Origin: Sphingosinicella flava
Lineage (GTDB): Bacteria > Pseudomonadota > Alphaproteobacteria > Sphingomonadales > Sphingomonadaceae
DNA: 64,000 nucleotides
Assembly: GCF_016025255.1 (NCBI RefSeq)
Contig: NZ_CP065592.1
Coordinates: 787,122-851,121, forward strand
Direction: 5' to 3'
Position 1 is the first letter of the stretch. Every line of letters starts with the position of its first letter. This document shows positions 27,876 through 37,044 of the stretch, one piece after another. The notes below the pieces were generated by a model. It was not told where the DNA came from, made no database searches, and saw only the letters and a program-made list of their open reading frames with translations. Both the position numbers and the translations under genes were made by a program.

Positions 27876-29498
27876 ATGGCAAGCTCGCTTTTCGACGGAC
27901 CGGGTTGGAAGTCATCGACGGCGAAGGACGCCGCGACGATTTCGGTCGCCGTCTCCGCAGTATTGATCTTCTCATATGTGACGGGGTTCGACCTCGGCGG
28001 GGCCACACGTCTGCTTTTCTTCAAGGCCGAAGCGCTGGCCGCTTTTCTCCTCCTCAGCATCGCCGTCAGCCTTTACGGCTGGCGGCGATGGAGAGACGCG
28101 GCACAGGAACTTGCGATCCTGCGCGCGGCGGAACGGCAGTCGCTTTCCCTCACCGCGACCGATCCGCTGACCGGCTTCCTCAATCGCGCCTCTCTCTGCG
28201 AGGCGGCCAATCATATGTTCGCCATCACCCGCCCGGCCGGACGATCCGTCGCGATGCTCAAGGTGGACATGGACGGCGTCCGCACGATCAGCGACCTTTA
28301 CGGCCAACTGGCCGGAGACGGGCTGCTCCGCGCGGTGGCGGCGGTGATGCGGACCGCCTTGCCCGCCGACGCGGCCGTCGCCCGGATCGGCGCCGATACT
28401 TTCGCGGCCTTTTTCCCCTACGACCCCAAATCGCCATGGGCGGCAAACGTGGTCGCGGAGCGCATCCTCGATCGCCTCGGCAAGCCCTTCGACCTTGGCG
28501 GCGCGCATACCGAAGTCAGCGCATCGGGCGGTCTTGCCCGTGCCGAAGACGGCGCCTCGGACTTTGAAGCACTGGCCCGCCGCGCCGGCATCGCCCTCGG
28601 CGCCGCCCGCAAGCTGGGTCGCGGACGCTATCTCTGGTTCGACGCCAGCATGGAAGCGGAGCTGCTGAAGCGGAATGCCGTGGAAGCAGGCCTCCGCACC
28701 GGCATTCCAGCTGGGCAGTTCGTTCCTTATTTCGAGCAGCAACGCGATTTGCTGACGGGCCGCCTGCAGGGTTTCGAGGTTCTCGCGCGCTGGAACCATC
28801 CGGAACGCGGCCTTATCCTTCCCGAAGACTTTATCGGCGTGGCGGAGGATTGCGGGTTGATCGGCGAATTGTCGATGGCGGTGATGCGGCAGGCGCTGGA
28901 CGAGGCGCGTAGCTGGGATATCTCGCTCACTTTGTCGGTCAACATGGCACCCTCGCAGTTGAAGGATCCTTGGCTCGCGCAAAAGATTGTCAAGCTGCTC
29001 GTTGAAACCGGCTTCCCCGCCGACCGGCTGGAGGTCGAAATCACCGAAGCCGCCTTGTTCGAGAATCTCGGCCTTGCCCAGTCCGTGGTCGGCAGCCTGA
29101 AGAACCAGGGCATCCGCATCGCGCTCGACGATTTCGGCAGCGGTTACTCCTCCCTCTCCCATCTCCGCGCGATGCCGTTCGACCGGATCAAGATCGACAG
29201 GAGCCTCGTCGAAACGATCAACGACAATGACGATACCGCTGCCTTCGTGACCGCCATCGCCCGGCTTGGCGAGAGCCTGGGCCTCGCCATCACGGTGGAG
29301 GGCGTCGCGCACGAAACGGTCGAAGCGCGCATTCGCGCGATTGGCACGTTCAGGGGACAGGGCTGGCTTTATGGCCGTCCGATGCCGATCGAAGCCGTTC
29401 GCAGCCTGCTCGCCGACCAGCGCCTTCTTCCAGCCGCGAGAACCGTCGAGCCGCGTTCGGCGCCCCGGCTCCGGCGGACGACGCGACGGACCGGCTGA
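27876..29498 (+). CDS. membrane GGDEF-EAL protein, cyclase motif degenerate
   Basis: Predicted cyclic-di-GMP phosphodiesterase. Two N-terminal hydrophobic segments (about residues 20-38 and 48-68) anchor it in the inner membrane. The GGDEF domain (about 95-245) has TDPLTGFLNR but the active loop reads RIGADTFAAF in place of GGDEF, so cyclase activity is unlikely. The EAL domain (about 265-510) keeps the catalytic set: FEVLARWNHP (EVL variant), LSVNMAPSQL, EVEITEAAL and ALDDFGSGYSSL with KIDRSLV. The cyclase remnant may bind GTP and control the phosphodiesterase. Its stop codon lies in a tandem 8-base repeat. Divergent from ffh across 220 bases. Confidence 0.9.
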   Translation: MASSLFDGPGWKSSTAKDAATISVAVSAVLIFSYVTGFDLGGATRLLFFKAEALAAFLLLSIAVSLYGWRRWRDAAQELAILRAAERQSLSLTATDPLTGFLNRASLCEAANHMFAITRPAGRSVAMLKVDMDGVRTISDLYGQLAGDGLLRAVAAVMRTALPADAAVARIGADTFAAFFPYDPKSPWAANVVAERILDRLGKPFDLGGAHTEVSASGGLARAEDGASDFEALARRAGIALGAARKLGRGRYLWFDASMEAELLKRNAVEAGLRTGIPAGQFVPYFEQQRDLLTGRLQGFEVLARWNHPERGLILPEDFIGVAEDCGLIGELSMAVMRQALDEARSWDISLTLSVNMAPSQLKDPWLAQKIVKLLVETGFPADRLEVEITEAALFENLGLAQSVVGSLKNQGIRIALDDFGSGYSSLSHLRAMPFDRIKIDRSLVETINDNDDTAAFVTAIARLGESLGLAITVEGVAHETVEARIRAIGTFRGQGWLYGRPMPIEAVRSLLADQRLLPAARTVEPRSAPRLRRTTRRTG

Positions 29499-29514
29499 CC
29501 GGCTGACCGGCTGA
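29491..29514 (+). repeat. three tandem CCGGCTGA units over the stop codon
   Basis: Three exact copies of the 8-mer CCGGCTGA in a row. Each carries TGA, and because the unit is 8 bases long the three TGA codons fall in all three forward frames. The first is the stop of the GGDEF-EAL gene. Confidence 0.85.
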
Positions 29515-29562
29515 CCGCGTCGCTGGACTTGGGGCCTGCCACTGCCTAGATCAGCCCGGCAA

Positions 29563-30366
29563 ATGATGTGCCGTTTTCACAAGATGCACGGGCTCGGCAA
29601 CGACTTCGTCGTGATCGACGCCCGCACCCAGTCGCTGCCGATGAGCAGAGCGATGGCGCGCGCCGTTGCCGATCGGCATCGTGGCGTCGGATGCGACCAG
29701 CTTATCCTCCTCGAGCCGTCGAATGTCGCCGACGTCAAGATGCGCATTTTCAACGCCGATGGCGGCGAAGTGGAAGCGTGCGGCAATGCCACGCGCTGTG
29801 TTGCCCTGCTGATCGGCGGCGACATTCGCATCGAGACATTGGGCGGGACGTTGGACGCCAGCTCCACCGGTGAAGGCGCGAGCGTAGACATGGGGACGCC
29901 GCGCTTCACCTGGGACGCCATTCCTCTCGCTTACCCGATGGATACCGCGTCCCTCCCGGTCGGATGGGAGGGCTTGGAGACGCCGTTCGCCGTCAATGTC
30001 GGCAATCCGCACATCGTTTTCTTCGTACCGGATGCCGACCGGGTCGACCTCCAGCGGATCGGGCCTATCATCGAGAATGATCCTCTCTTTCCCGAGCGGG
30101 TCAACGTCAATGCCGCCTCGATCGCGGACGGACGGGTGAAGCTGCGCGTATGGGAACGCGGCGCGGGCCTTACAATGGCCTGCGGAACCGGCGCATGCGC
30201 GACGGCCGTGGCGGCGATCTCCAGAAACCTTGCCTCTTCGCCGGTCGATGTGGATTTGCCTGGAGGCAGCCTCACCATCGCCTGGGCGCCGGGCGGGACC
30301 ATTCGCATGTCCGGCGGCGCTACCCACGTCTTTAAGGGCGAAATCGATCTCGAGGCCTTGCTATGA
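29563..30366 (+). CDS. dapF: diaminopimelate epimerase
   Basis: Converts LL- to meso-diaminopimelate for lysine and peptidoglycan synthesis. The two catalytic cysteines are seen in EACGNATRCVAL near residue 73 and TMACGTGACATAV near residue 208. The N-terminus FHKMHGLGNDFVVID and NVGNPHIVFFV are also diagnostic. The length of 267 residues is normal. The stop overlaps the mtaB start by four bases (ATGA). It heads a plus-strand run dapF-mtaB-ftsY-yciB in which every junction overlaps. Confidence 0.97.
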   Translation: MMCRFHKMHGLGNDFVVIDARTQSLPMSRAMARAVADRHRGVGCDQLILLEPSNVADVKMRIFNADGGEVEACGNATRCVALLIGGDIRIETLGGTLDASSTGEGASVDMGTPRFTWDAIPLAYPMDTASLPVGWEGLETPFAVNVGNPHIVFFVPDADRVDLQRIGPIIENDPLFPERVNVNAASIADGRVKLRVWERGAGLTMACGTGACATAVAAISRNLASSPVDVDLPGGSLTIAWAPGGTIRMSGGATHVFKGEIDLEALL

Positions 30367-31673
30367 GCATCGAGGTCATCACGATGGGTTGCCGCCTCAA
30401 CATGGCGGAGAGCGAGGCGATGCGGAAACTGGCGAACGGCCAAGACGATGTCGTCATCGTCAACAGCTGCGCCGTCACCAACGAAGCGGTGCGTCAAACC
30501 CGCCAGGCCATCCGGCGCGCGAAGAAGGCGCGGCCCGAGGCGCGCGTCATCGTCACCGGCTGCGCCGCTCAAGTCGATCCCACCAGTTTTGCGGCCATGC
30601 CGGAGGTGTCGCGCGTCCTAGGTAACCGCGAGAAGCTCGACCCTTCTTCGTTCGTCCCGAGCGAAGTCGAGGGGCGCCCGCACCAACGCCCTTCGACTTC
30701 GCTCGGGACGAACGCATTTGGGAAGCTACCGGACGTCCGCGTGTCCGACATCATGGCGGTGCGCGACACCGCGCCGCACCTCGTCACGGGTTTTGCCGAG
30801 CATAGCCGCGCCTTCGTGGAAGTGCAGAATGGCTGCGACCACCGCTGCACCTTCTGCATCATTCCTTATGGCCGGGGAAACAGCAGGTCGGTTCCCGCGG
30901 GCCTCGTCATCGACAAGATCAAGGCGCTGGTGGACCAGGGCTATAACGAAGTCGTGCTGACCGGCGTCGACGTGACGAGCTACGGCCCCGACCTTCCCGG
31001 ATCGCCGACGCTCGGCCAGCTCGTCGAACGCATCCTGAAACACGTTCCCGCCCTCCCCCGCCTTCGCCTCTCTTCGCTCGACAGCGTGGAAATCGACGCG
31101 CGCCTGTTCGACATCATCACCGGCGAGCCGCGCTTCATGCCGCACCTCCATATGTCCTTCCAGGCGGGCGACGACATGATCCTGAAGCGGATGAAGCGCC
31201 GCCACAGCCGCGCCCAGGCGGTCGAGATGGTCCGCCGCCTCAAGGACAAGCGCCCCGAAATCGCCATCGGCGCGGACCTGATCGCCGGTTTCCCAACCGA
31301 AACCGACGAAATGGCCGAAAACAGCCTCCGCCTGATCGACGAGTGCGAGATCGTGATGGGCCATATCTTTCCCTACTCGCCTAAGCAGGGCACGCCCGCC
31401 GCCAGAATGCCGCAGGTCGACCCGAAACGGGTTAAAGCGCGTTCAGCCCGACTGCGCGAGGCAACGGCGCGGCAAAAGGCGAAATGGCTGGAAAGCCTGG
31501 TCGGCAGCCGCCAGAAGGTGTTGATCGAACGCAGCGGCGTCAAAGGCCATGCCGAAAATTTCGCCCCTGTCCTCATTCGCCATTCCCGCGAAGACGGAAG
31601 TGACGTGGGTGAAATAATGGAAGTGAAAGTCGTAGCTTTGAAAGACCAAATCCTGATCGGAGAAGCCGCTTGA
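30363..31673 (+). CDS. mtaB: tRNA t6A37 methylthiotransferase MtaB with in-frame palindromic insert
   Basis: Radical SAM enzyme that adds a methylthio group to t6A37, giving ms2t6A. The N-terminal UPF0004 domain has TMGCRLNMAESEAM and its three cluster cysteines (the others in NSCAVTNEAV and VTGCAAQ). The radical SAM cluster is CDHRCTFCIIP near residue 160. A C-terminal TRAM-like part follows. Residues about 96-118 (DPSSFVPSEVEGRPHQRPST, then SLGTN) are encoded by a palindromic repeat at 30649-30714 inserted in frame in the linker between the two domains. Substrate t6A is made by the TsaE pathway encoded at 6590-7036. Confidence 0.95.
   Translation: MSIEVITMGCRLNMAESEAMRKLANGQDDVVIVNSCAVTNEAVRQTRQAIRRAKKARPEARVIVTGCAAQVDPTSFAAMPEVSRVLGNREKLDPSSFVPSEVEGRPHQRPSTSLGTNAFGKLPDVRVSDIMAVRDTAPHLVTGFAEHSRAFVEVQNGCDHRCTFCIIPYGRGNSRSVPAGLVIDKIKALVDQGYNEVVLTGVDVTSYGPDLPGSPTLGQLVERILKHVPALPRLRLSSLDSVEIDARLFDIITGEPRFMPHLHMSFQAGDDMILKRMKRRHSRAQAVEMVRRLKDKRPEIAIGADLIAGFPTETDEMAENSLRLIDECEIVMGHIFPYSPKQGTPAARMPQVDPKRVKARSARLREATARQKAKWLESLVGSRQKVLIERSGVKGHAENFAPVLIRHSREDGSDVGEIMEVKVVALKDQILIGEAA
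30649..30714. repeat. palindromic repeat type B inserted inside mtaB
   Basis: Two 28-base arms with one mismatch and a 10-base loop: the left arm runs 30649-30676 (CGTTCGTCCCGAGCGAAG onward) and the right arm 30687-30714. The total of 66 bases is exactly 22 codons, keeping the mtaB frame open. The encoded peptide SFVPSEVEG...PSTSLGTN has no counterpart in the enzyme family. Confidence 0.9.
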
Positions 31674-32608
31674 GCGAGACACCCTGGCTCGAGCGGTTGC
31701 GCGGCGGCTTCAAGAAGACCTCCGACCGCTTGGGCGACAATCTGACTGGCCTCTTCACCAAATCCACGCTCGACAAGGAGACGCTGGACGAGATCGAGGA
31801 TGCGCTCGTCGCTTCCGATCTTGGCCCCTCCACGGCGGCAAAGGTACGCCAACGCCTCGCCAGCGAGCGGTTCGAACGCGGCCTCACCGAAGCGGGCGTT
31901 CGCGAGGTCGTGGCGGACGAGCTCGCCAAGATCCTCGCGCCCGTCGCCAAGCCGCTGGAGATCGACGCCTTCCCGCGTCCGCAGGTGATCCTCGTCGTCG
32001 GCGTCAACGGATCGGGCAAGACCACGACGATCGCCAAGCTCGCCAGCCTGTTCCTCGAGCAGGATTATGGCGTCCTCCTCGCCGCTGGCGACACCTTCCG
32101 CGCCGCCGCCATCGGACAGCTCAAGATCTGGGCCGACCGCATCGGCGTACCGATCATTTCCGGCCCGGAAGGGGGCGATCCATCCGCCATCGTGTTCGAC
32201 GGCGTCAAGAAGGCGACGGCGGAGGGCATCGACGTCCTCATCGTCGACACGGCGGGCCGCCTCCAGAACAAGCGCGAATTGATGGACGAATTGGCGAAGA
32301 TCCGCCGCGTTCTCGGCCGCCTCAACCCGCAAGCGCCGCACAATGTCGTTCTCGTCCTCGACGCGACCACGGGCCAGAATGCCCTCAACCAGATCGAGGT
32401 GTTCAAGGAAGTGGCGGGCGTTTCCGGCCTCGTCATGACCAAGCTGGACGGCACCGCGCGGGGCGGCGTCCTCGTCGCCGCGGCCGAGCAATATGGCCTT
32501 CCCATCCACGCCATCGGCGTCGGCGAAGGCGTCGGCGACCTCCGCCCCTTCAATCCCGCAGATGTCGCCCGCGCCATTGCCGGAGCGACCGGAGAAACCC
32601 AATCGTGA
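31670..32608 (+). CDS. ftsY: signal recognition particle receptor FtsY
   Basis: Membrane-associated GTPase that receives Ffh-ribosome complexes at the translocon. The 312-residue protein has the NG domain: VVGVNGSGKTTTIAKLA, GDTFRAAAIGQL, VDTAGRLQNK and MTKLDGTARGGVL. The acidic A domain found in E. coli FtsY is missing, as in many alphaproteobacteria. The start is TTG at 31670, overlapping the mtaB stop by three bases, and the stop overlaps the next start (GTGA). Together with ffh and ffs all three SRP components are in this window. Confidence 0.96.
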   Translation: MSETPWLERLRGGFKKTSDRLGDNLTGLFTKSTLDKETLDEIEDALVASDLGPSTAAKVRQRLASERFERGLTEAGVREVVADELAKILAPVAKPLEIDAFPRPQVILVVGVNGSGKTTTIAKLASLFLEQDYGVLLAAGDTFRAAAIGQLKIWADRIGVPIISGPEGGDPSAIVFDGVKKATAEGIDVLIVDTAGRLQNKRELMDELAKIRRVLGRLNPQAPHNVVLVLDATTGQNALNQIEVFKEVAGVSGLVMTKLDGTARGGVLVAAAEQYGLPIHAIGVGEGVGDLRPFNPADVARAIAGATGETQS

Positions 32609-33219
32609 CCGCAGTCGAAACCAAACCCCCGGCCCACTCCCAGGGCTGGCTCAACTTTCTCGTGGATTTCGGGCCTTTGCTCGTGTTCTTCGTCGCCTAT
32701 AAATTCGGCGGCGTTTTCGCCGGCACCGTCGCGTTCATGGTTGCGATCGTCGCCGCACTCGCCGTGTCGGTGGTCAAGCGGAAGCGGGTGGTGCCGATGA
32801 CCTGGATTTCGGCTGTCCTGGTCGTGGGGTTTGGCGGCCTCACCCTTTATTTCAACGATCCGCGCTTCATCCAGCTGAAGCCAACGCTCATTTATACGGG
32901 CTTTTCGATCCTTCTCTTCGCGGGCCTCGTCTTCGGCCGCCCCTTGCTGAAATATGTGCTCGGCGCCGCATTTGAGGGACTGAATGAAAGCGGATGGCTT
33001 AAATTATCGCGCAATTGGGCGCTGTTTTTTGCCGCAATGGCGGTCCTCAACGAAATCATGCGCGTCTATCTGAGCTTCGACACTTGGCTCGCCGTCAAAG
33101 TCTGGGGCATTACCATCCTGTCGCTGATCTTCGGCGCCGCCAACCTGCCGATGATGATGCGCCACGGCTTCCCGGCCGCGGAAGCCAAGGAAGAACCGCC
33201 CGTCCCGCCGCAGGGATAA
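32605..33219 (+). CDS. yciB: septation protein A family inner-membrane protein (YciB)
   Basis: An inner-membrane protein of 204 residues with five to six transmembrane segments. YciB-family members influence septation and envelope synthesis. Family motifs are DFGPLLVFFVAYKFGG, RKRVVPMTWISAVLVV, FNDPRFIQLKPTLIYTGF and LSRNWALFFAAMAVLNE. The GTG start at 32605 overlaps the ftsY stop by four bases. A 17-residue hydrophilic tail (EAKEEPPVPPQG) ends the protein. A type C palindromic repeat follows the stop, then an ABC transporter operon. Confidence 0.92.
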   Translation: MTAVETKPPAHSQGWLNFLVDFGPLLVFFVAYKFGGVFAGTVAFMVAIVAALAVSVVKRKRVVPMTWISAVLVVGFGGLTLYFNDPRFIQLKPTLIYTGFSILLFAGLVFGRPLLKYVLGAAFEGLNESGWLKLSRNWALFFAAMAVLNEIMRVYLSFDTWLAVKVWGITILSLIFGAANLPMMMRHGFPAAEAKEEPPVPPQG

Positions 33220-33228
33220 TTCCCTTTT

Positions 33229-33317
33229 CGTCACTCCGGACTTGATCCGGAGTCCATGAACACCGAATTATCCGCAAAAGTCCGTGTTCTAGATGCCGGA
33301 TCAAGTCCGGCATGACG
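33229..33317. repeat. palindromic repeat type C, copy 1
   Basis: About 89 bases: CTCCGGACTTGATCCGGAG hairpin, the segment CCATGAACACCGAATTATCC, then TGCCGGATCAAGTCCGGCA hairpin, with outer arms CGTCA and TGACG. It occupies the whole gap between yciB and the ABC transporter. A second copy is at 57417-57507. Confidence 0.85.
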
Positions 33318-33334
33318 GATGAAAAGGGGGCAGC

Positions 33335-34267
33335 ATGCAGCCGGTCATCGAGGTCAAGGGCGTTACGAAAACCTATGCGTCGGGCCATCAGGCGCTCAAA
33401 TCCGTCGATCTCGACATCCGCAAAGGCGAGATTTTCGCCTTGCTCGGCCCGAACGGCGCGGGGAAGACGACCCTCATCAACATCGTCTGCGGCATCGTCA
33501 CGCCGTCGAGCGGCACGGTGCGCGCCGATGGCTTTGACATTCAAAGGGACTATCGCGAAACCCGCTCCCGCATCGGCCTCGTGCCGCAGGAGCTGACCAC
33601 CGACGCCTTCGAGGCGGTGATCGATACCGTCACCTTCAGCCGCGGCCTCTTCGGCAAGTCCCGCAATCCCGCTTATATCGAGAAAATCCTGAAAGACCTC
33701 TCGCTCTGGGACAAGCGCAAGGCGAAGATCAAGGAATTGTCGGGCGGTATGAAGCGGCGCGTGATGATCGCGAAGGCGCTGTCCCACGAACCGGACATCC
33801 TGTTCCTCGACGAACCCACGGCGGGCGTCGACGTCGAGCTGCGCCGCGACATGTGGAAGCTCGTCCGCCAGCTGCGCGAAAATGGCGTCACCATCATCCT
33901 CACCACCCATTATATCGAAGAGGCCGAGGAAATGGCCGACCGCGTGGGCGTCATCAACCAAGGCGAGCTGATCTTGGTCGAGGAAAAGAGTGCCTTGATG
34001 CGCAAGCTCGGCAAGAAGGAGCTGACCGTCTATCTCGCCGACCCGATGGAGCGTGTGCCCTCCGAGCTTTCCGATTGGAACTTGACGTTGAAGGCCGACG
34101 GCAACGAACTCGAATATATTTTCGACGCGCATGAGGAACGAACCGGCATTCCTTCCCTCCTCCGCGCGATGAGCGATCTCGGCATCGCATTCAAAGACTT
34201 GAACACGCGGCAAAGCTCGCTGGAGGATATCTTCGTCAGCCTCGTCCACGAAAGGAACGGCCAATGA
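33335..34267 (+). CDS. ABC transporter ATP-binding protein
   Basis: ATPase of an ABC-2 type exporter, 310 residues. Walker A is [15 protein letters not shown] at about 41-55, the signature is [15 protein letters not shown], Walker B is [13 protein letters not shown] and the switch His is in [12 protein letters not shown]. The C-terminal 80 residues form the extra domain of the drug/polysaccharide-exporter class. Its stop overlaps the permease start by four bases. The pair resembles YadG/YadH; the exported substrate cannot be deduced. Confidence 0.93.
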   Translation: MQPVIEVKGVTKTYASGHQALKSVDLDIRKGEIFALLGPNGAGKTTLINIVCGIVTPSSGTVRADGFDIQRDYRETRSRIGLVPQELTTDAFEAVIDTVTFSRGLFGKSRNPAYIEKILKDLSLWDKRKAKIKELSGGMKRRVMIAKALSHEPDILFLDEPTAGVDVELRRDMWKLVRQLRENGVTIILTTHYIEEAEEMADRVGVINQGELILVEEKSALMRKLGKKELTVYLADPMERVPSELSDWNLTLKADGNELEYIFDAHEERTGIPSLLRAMSDLGIAFKDLNTRQSSLEDIFVSLVHERNGQ

Positions 34268-35040
34268 GCGCGTCCGCATTCAACCATCGCGGCGTCCTCG
34301 CCATCTACATGTTCGAGCTGCACCGCTTCTTCCGCACGCTCTGGACCGGCCTTGCCGTGCCAGTCATCACCACTTCGCTCTATTTCATCGTCTTCGGATC
34401 GGCGATCGGATCCCGAATGACGGAAATCGGCGGCGTGCCTTACGGCGCCTTCATCGTACCCGGGCTGATGATGCTGTCGCTGTTCACCGAAAGCATTTTC
34501 AACGCATCATTCGGCATCCACATGCCGAAATTCACCGGCACCATCTACGAACTCCTGTCGGCGCCGCTTTCCGCGTTCGAAACCGTGCTCGGCTATGTCG
34601 GCGCGGCGGCGACCAAATCCACCATCGTCGCGCTCGTCATCCTTGCGACGGCACATCTGTTCGTCGATATCCGCATCGCGCATCCGGTGCTGATGCTCGC
34701 TTATCTGCTGCTCATCGCGGCGACGTTCTGCCTGCTCGGTTTCATCATCGGAGTTTGGGCGAAAGGCTTCGAGCAGCTTCAGATCATTCCCTTGCTCGTC
34801 ATCACGCCGCTGACCTTTTTGGGCGGCGCATTCTACTCGATCGACATGCTGGCCGAGCCATGGCGGACGGTGACCCTTTTCAACCCGATCGTCTATCTGA
34901 TCAACGGCTTCCGCTGGACCTTCTACGGCACTGCGGACGTGGCGTTCGGCGTCAGTTTCGGCATCACCGCTGGCTTGTTCTGCCTATGCCTCGCCGCCGT
35001 GTGGTGGATTTTCAAGACCGGCTACCGGTTGAAGAATTAA
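34264..35040 (+). CDS. ABC-2 type transporter permease
   Basis: Membrane half of the exporter, 258 residues with six predicted transmembrane segments, for example [35 protein letters not shown] and [19 protein letters not shown]. The ABC-2 signature region is [20 protein letters not shown] (first residue of the family pattern differs) and [20 protein letters not shown]. Gene order and ATGA overlap make it the partner of the ATPase encoded immediately upstream. A GC-rich repeat region with hairpins follows and separates it from convergent sodB. Confidence 0.92.
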   Translation: MSASAFNHRGVLAIYMFELHRFFRTLWTGLAVPVITTSLYFIVFGSAIGSRMTEIGGVPYGAFIVPGLMMLSLFTESIFNASFGIHMPKFTGTIYELLSAPLSAFETVLGYVGAAATKSTIVALVILATAHLFVDIRIAHPVLMLAYLLLIAATFCLLGFIIGVWAKGFEQLQIIPLLVITPLTFLGGAFYSIDMLAEPWRTVTLFNPIVYLINGFRWTFYGTADVAFGVSFGITAGLFCLCLAAVWWIFKTGYRLKN

Positions 35041-35047
35041 CGCCATT

Positions 35048-35152
35048 GGAAGGTCGGGTGAGGGAGCGAGCGCCGTTCGCATCAATCCCTCACCCTCCCG
35101 GCGCCTTGAAAGCCCCGGGCCTCCCTCCCGCCGGAGCGGGAGGGACCGTAAC
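35048..35152. repeat. GC-rich palindromic repeat region type F between ABC permease and sodB
   Basis: Two hairpin-forming parts: GGTGAGGGA with TCCCTCACC about 30 bases later, and CTCCCTCCCGCCGGAGCGGGAGGGA. It resembles the CCCTCACC/GGTGAGGG intergenic repeats common in GC-rich alphaproteobacteria and probably ends both convergent transcripts. Confidence 0.6.
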
Positions 35153-35779
35153 TCACCCTTCCTGGTCGGCGCGGCTAAAGCCTTCGCCATCGAGATTCTG
35201 GGCGACGAAATCCCAATTCACGATATTCGAAAGAACCTTTTCGGCGAAATCCGGCCGGGCGTTGCGATAATCGATATAATAAGCATGCTCCCACACATCG
35301 AGCGTCAGGAGCGGCTTCATGCCCTCATAAACGACCGGGCTGTCCGCATCGTGGAGCGAAGTGATCTTGAGCTTATCCCGATCGAGGATCAGCCATGCCC
35401 AACCGTTGGAAAAATGGCCGACAGCTTCTTCCTTCAGCTTGGCGATGAGATTTTCGGTGGAGCCGAACTCGGCGCTCACCATGTCGGCGAGCTTGCCTGC
35501 CGGCTTTTGCCCTTGTGCGGGGGCAAGGCAATTCCAGTAGAAGCTGTGGTTCCAGATCTGGGCGCTGTTGTTGAACAACCCCTTGTCGCCCCGTTCCTTC
35601 GCCGCCTTGATGACCTCGATCAGAGAGGCGCCTTCCAGGCCCTTTTCGCCCAGCATGCCGTTCGTCTTGTCGACATAGGCCTTATGATGCTTGCCATGAT
35701 GGTAATCGAGAGTCTCGGCCGACATATAATCGCCGAGCGCGTCCTTCGCGAACGGCAGGTCCGGGAGCGTGAAAGCCAT
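35153..35779 (-). CDS. sodB: superoxide dismutase, Fe/Mn type
   Basis: Converts superoxide to oxygen and hydrogen peroxide in the cytoplasm. The 208-residue protein has the metal ligands His in DYHHGKHHKAYVDK (first His near residue 26), His in WNHSFYWNCL, and Asp and His in LDVWEHAYYIDY. The pattern AQIWNHSFYW and GNGWAWL-like SNGWAWLILD suggest the iron form, though metal choice cannot be settled by sequence alone. It starts at 35779 with AGGAGG seven bases upstream. It lies downstream of pspF with a 130-base gap. Confidence 0.95.
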   Translation of the reverse strand: MAFTLPDLPFAKDALGDYMSAETLDYHHGKHHKAYVDKTNGMLGEKGLEGASLIEVIKAAKERGDKGLFNNSAQIWNHSFYWNCLAPAQGQKPAGKLADMVSAEFGSTENLIAKLKEEAVGHFSNGWAWLILDRDKLKITSLHDADSPVVYEGMKPLLTLDVWEHAYYIDYRNARPDFAEKVLSNIVNWDFVAQNLDGEGFSRADQEG

Positions 35780-35909
35780 GGGTGTTTCCTCCTTTTTTGG
35801 ATGACCAGCAGCTATACGTTTAGGACCGCGATTTGAATGGCTCTCGCATAAAAAAGCATGGTCTGATTTGCGATAGAGCAGCTTTGCCCTGTGTTGGGTG
35901 AGGCAGACC

Positions 35910-36944
35910 CTATTCCTTCTCGCCGAGCTTGTGCCGTTTCATGGCGTGACGGAGCTGATCGTAGGTAAGCTGCAATGCGGTCGCTGCAGCGCGCTGGTTC
36001 CACCGGCATTTATCCAGAGCAGCAGCCAAAATTGCCTTCTCATATTCGGCGATGGCAAGGCGAAAGTCGGCACAATTCGATGGATCGTAACGGGATGGGG
36101 CGGCGACAATCGCCTGCACCTCGGCCGGGCTTGCCTCCGCCCCCTGGACGCGGGCCATCGACGGCGGCCGCCAGGGGGATTCGAAGGGATCGAACTGGAT
36201 CAAGTCGACGGGGTTATCCGCGTCCTCCCAACGATAAACGGCGCGCTCCACCACGTTGCGCAGCTCGCGCACATTGCCCGGCCAATCATAACCGAGCAGC
36301 CGGTCCATGGCATTCGCGCTGAAGCCCGGCCATTGCGGCCAATCCAGCTCCAACGCCATGCGCCGGGCGAAATGGTCGGCAAGGACGGGGATGTCGCTGG
36401 TCCGGTGGCGCAGGGGCGGCAACGTCACCACTTCGAAAGACAGGCGATCGAGGAGGTCGGCCCGGAATCGCCCTTCATCCACCAATTTGGGCAGATGCTC
36501 GTTGGTCGCCGCAACGATGCGGACATCCACCCGGGTCGGGCGGCTGGCGCCGATCCGCGTCACCTCGCCATATTCGACGGCGCGGAGAAGGCGGTCCTGC
36601 GCCGCCGACGACAAGGTCGCGAGTTCGTCGAGGAACAGGGTGCCGCCGTCCGCTTCCTCGAAACGCCCCGCGCGCGCCTTCGACGCGCCGGTGAACGCAC
36701 CCGCTTCATGTCCGAACAATTCCGCCTCGATCAACGTTTCGGGCAAGGCGGCGCAATTCATGACGACGAGCGGCCCATCCCACCGCGAGGAGAGATGGTG
36801 CAACCGCTCGGCCACCAATTCCTTGCCGGTCCCCCGCTCCCCGATCACCAGCACGGGACGATCGAGCGGCGCGGCCCGGCTCGCGCGCTCGATTGCGTCG
36901 AGGAAGGATGAGGACTGACCAACGAGCTGAGTGGTGCGCTCCAT
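35910..36944 (-). CDS. pspF: phage shock protein operon activator PspF (sigma-54 enhancer-binding)
   Basis: Hexameric AAA+ activator that opens sigma-54 promoters of psp genes and is inhibited by PspA. The 344-residue protein lacks a receiver domain, as PspF does. Walker A is VIGERGTGKELVAERL, the sigma-54 contact loop is GAFTGA in HEAGAFTGASKA, Walker B is GGTLFLDELATL, and the sensor II region is YDWPGNVRELRNVVERA. The C-terminus is a Fis-type helix-turn-helix (NQRAAATALQLTYDQLRHAM). The start at 36944 drops 12 non-conserved residues. It is divergent from the psp operon, which has a sigma-54 promoter in the shared gap. Confidence 0.95.
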   Translation of the reverse strand: MERTTQLVGQSSSFLDAIERASRAAPLDRPVLVIGERGTGKELVAERLHHLSSRWDGPLVVMNCAALPETLIEAELFGHEAGAFTGASKARAGRFEEADGGTLFLDELATLSSAAQDRLLRAVEYGEVTRIGASRPTRVDVRIVAATNEHLPKLVDEGRFRADLLDRLSFEVVTLPPLRHRTSDIPVLADHFARRMALELDWPQWPGFSANAMDRLLGYDWPGNVRELRNVVERAVYRWEDADNPVDLIQFDPFESPWRPPSMARVQGAEASPAEVQAIVAAPSRYDPSNCADFRLAIAEYEKAILAAALDKCRWNQRAAATALQLTYDQLRHAMKRHKLGEKE

Positions 36945-36954
36945 TCCCGAATGT

Positions 36955-36969
36955 TGGGACGAATTCCCA
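36955..36969. promoter_or_regulatory. candidate PspF binding site (imperfect evidence)
   Basis: The inverted repeat TGGGA-CGAAT-TCCCA lies just upstream of the pspF start and about 76-90 bases before the sigma-54 promoter of the psp operon. That distance suits an upstream activating site and would also allow autoregulation of pspF. Assignment is by position and symmetry only. Confidence 0.35.
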
Positions 36970-37044
36970 CCTCTTGGCAAGTCTTTTCGCCGATGCGCCC
37001 CGCTTTCTCAGAGAAAAATGGCGGATTTCCGTGCGTCTTAAAAT

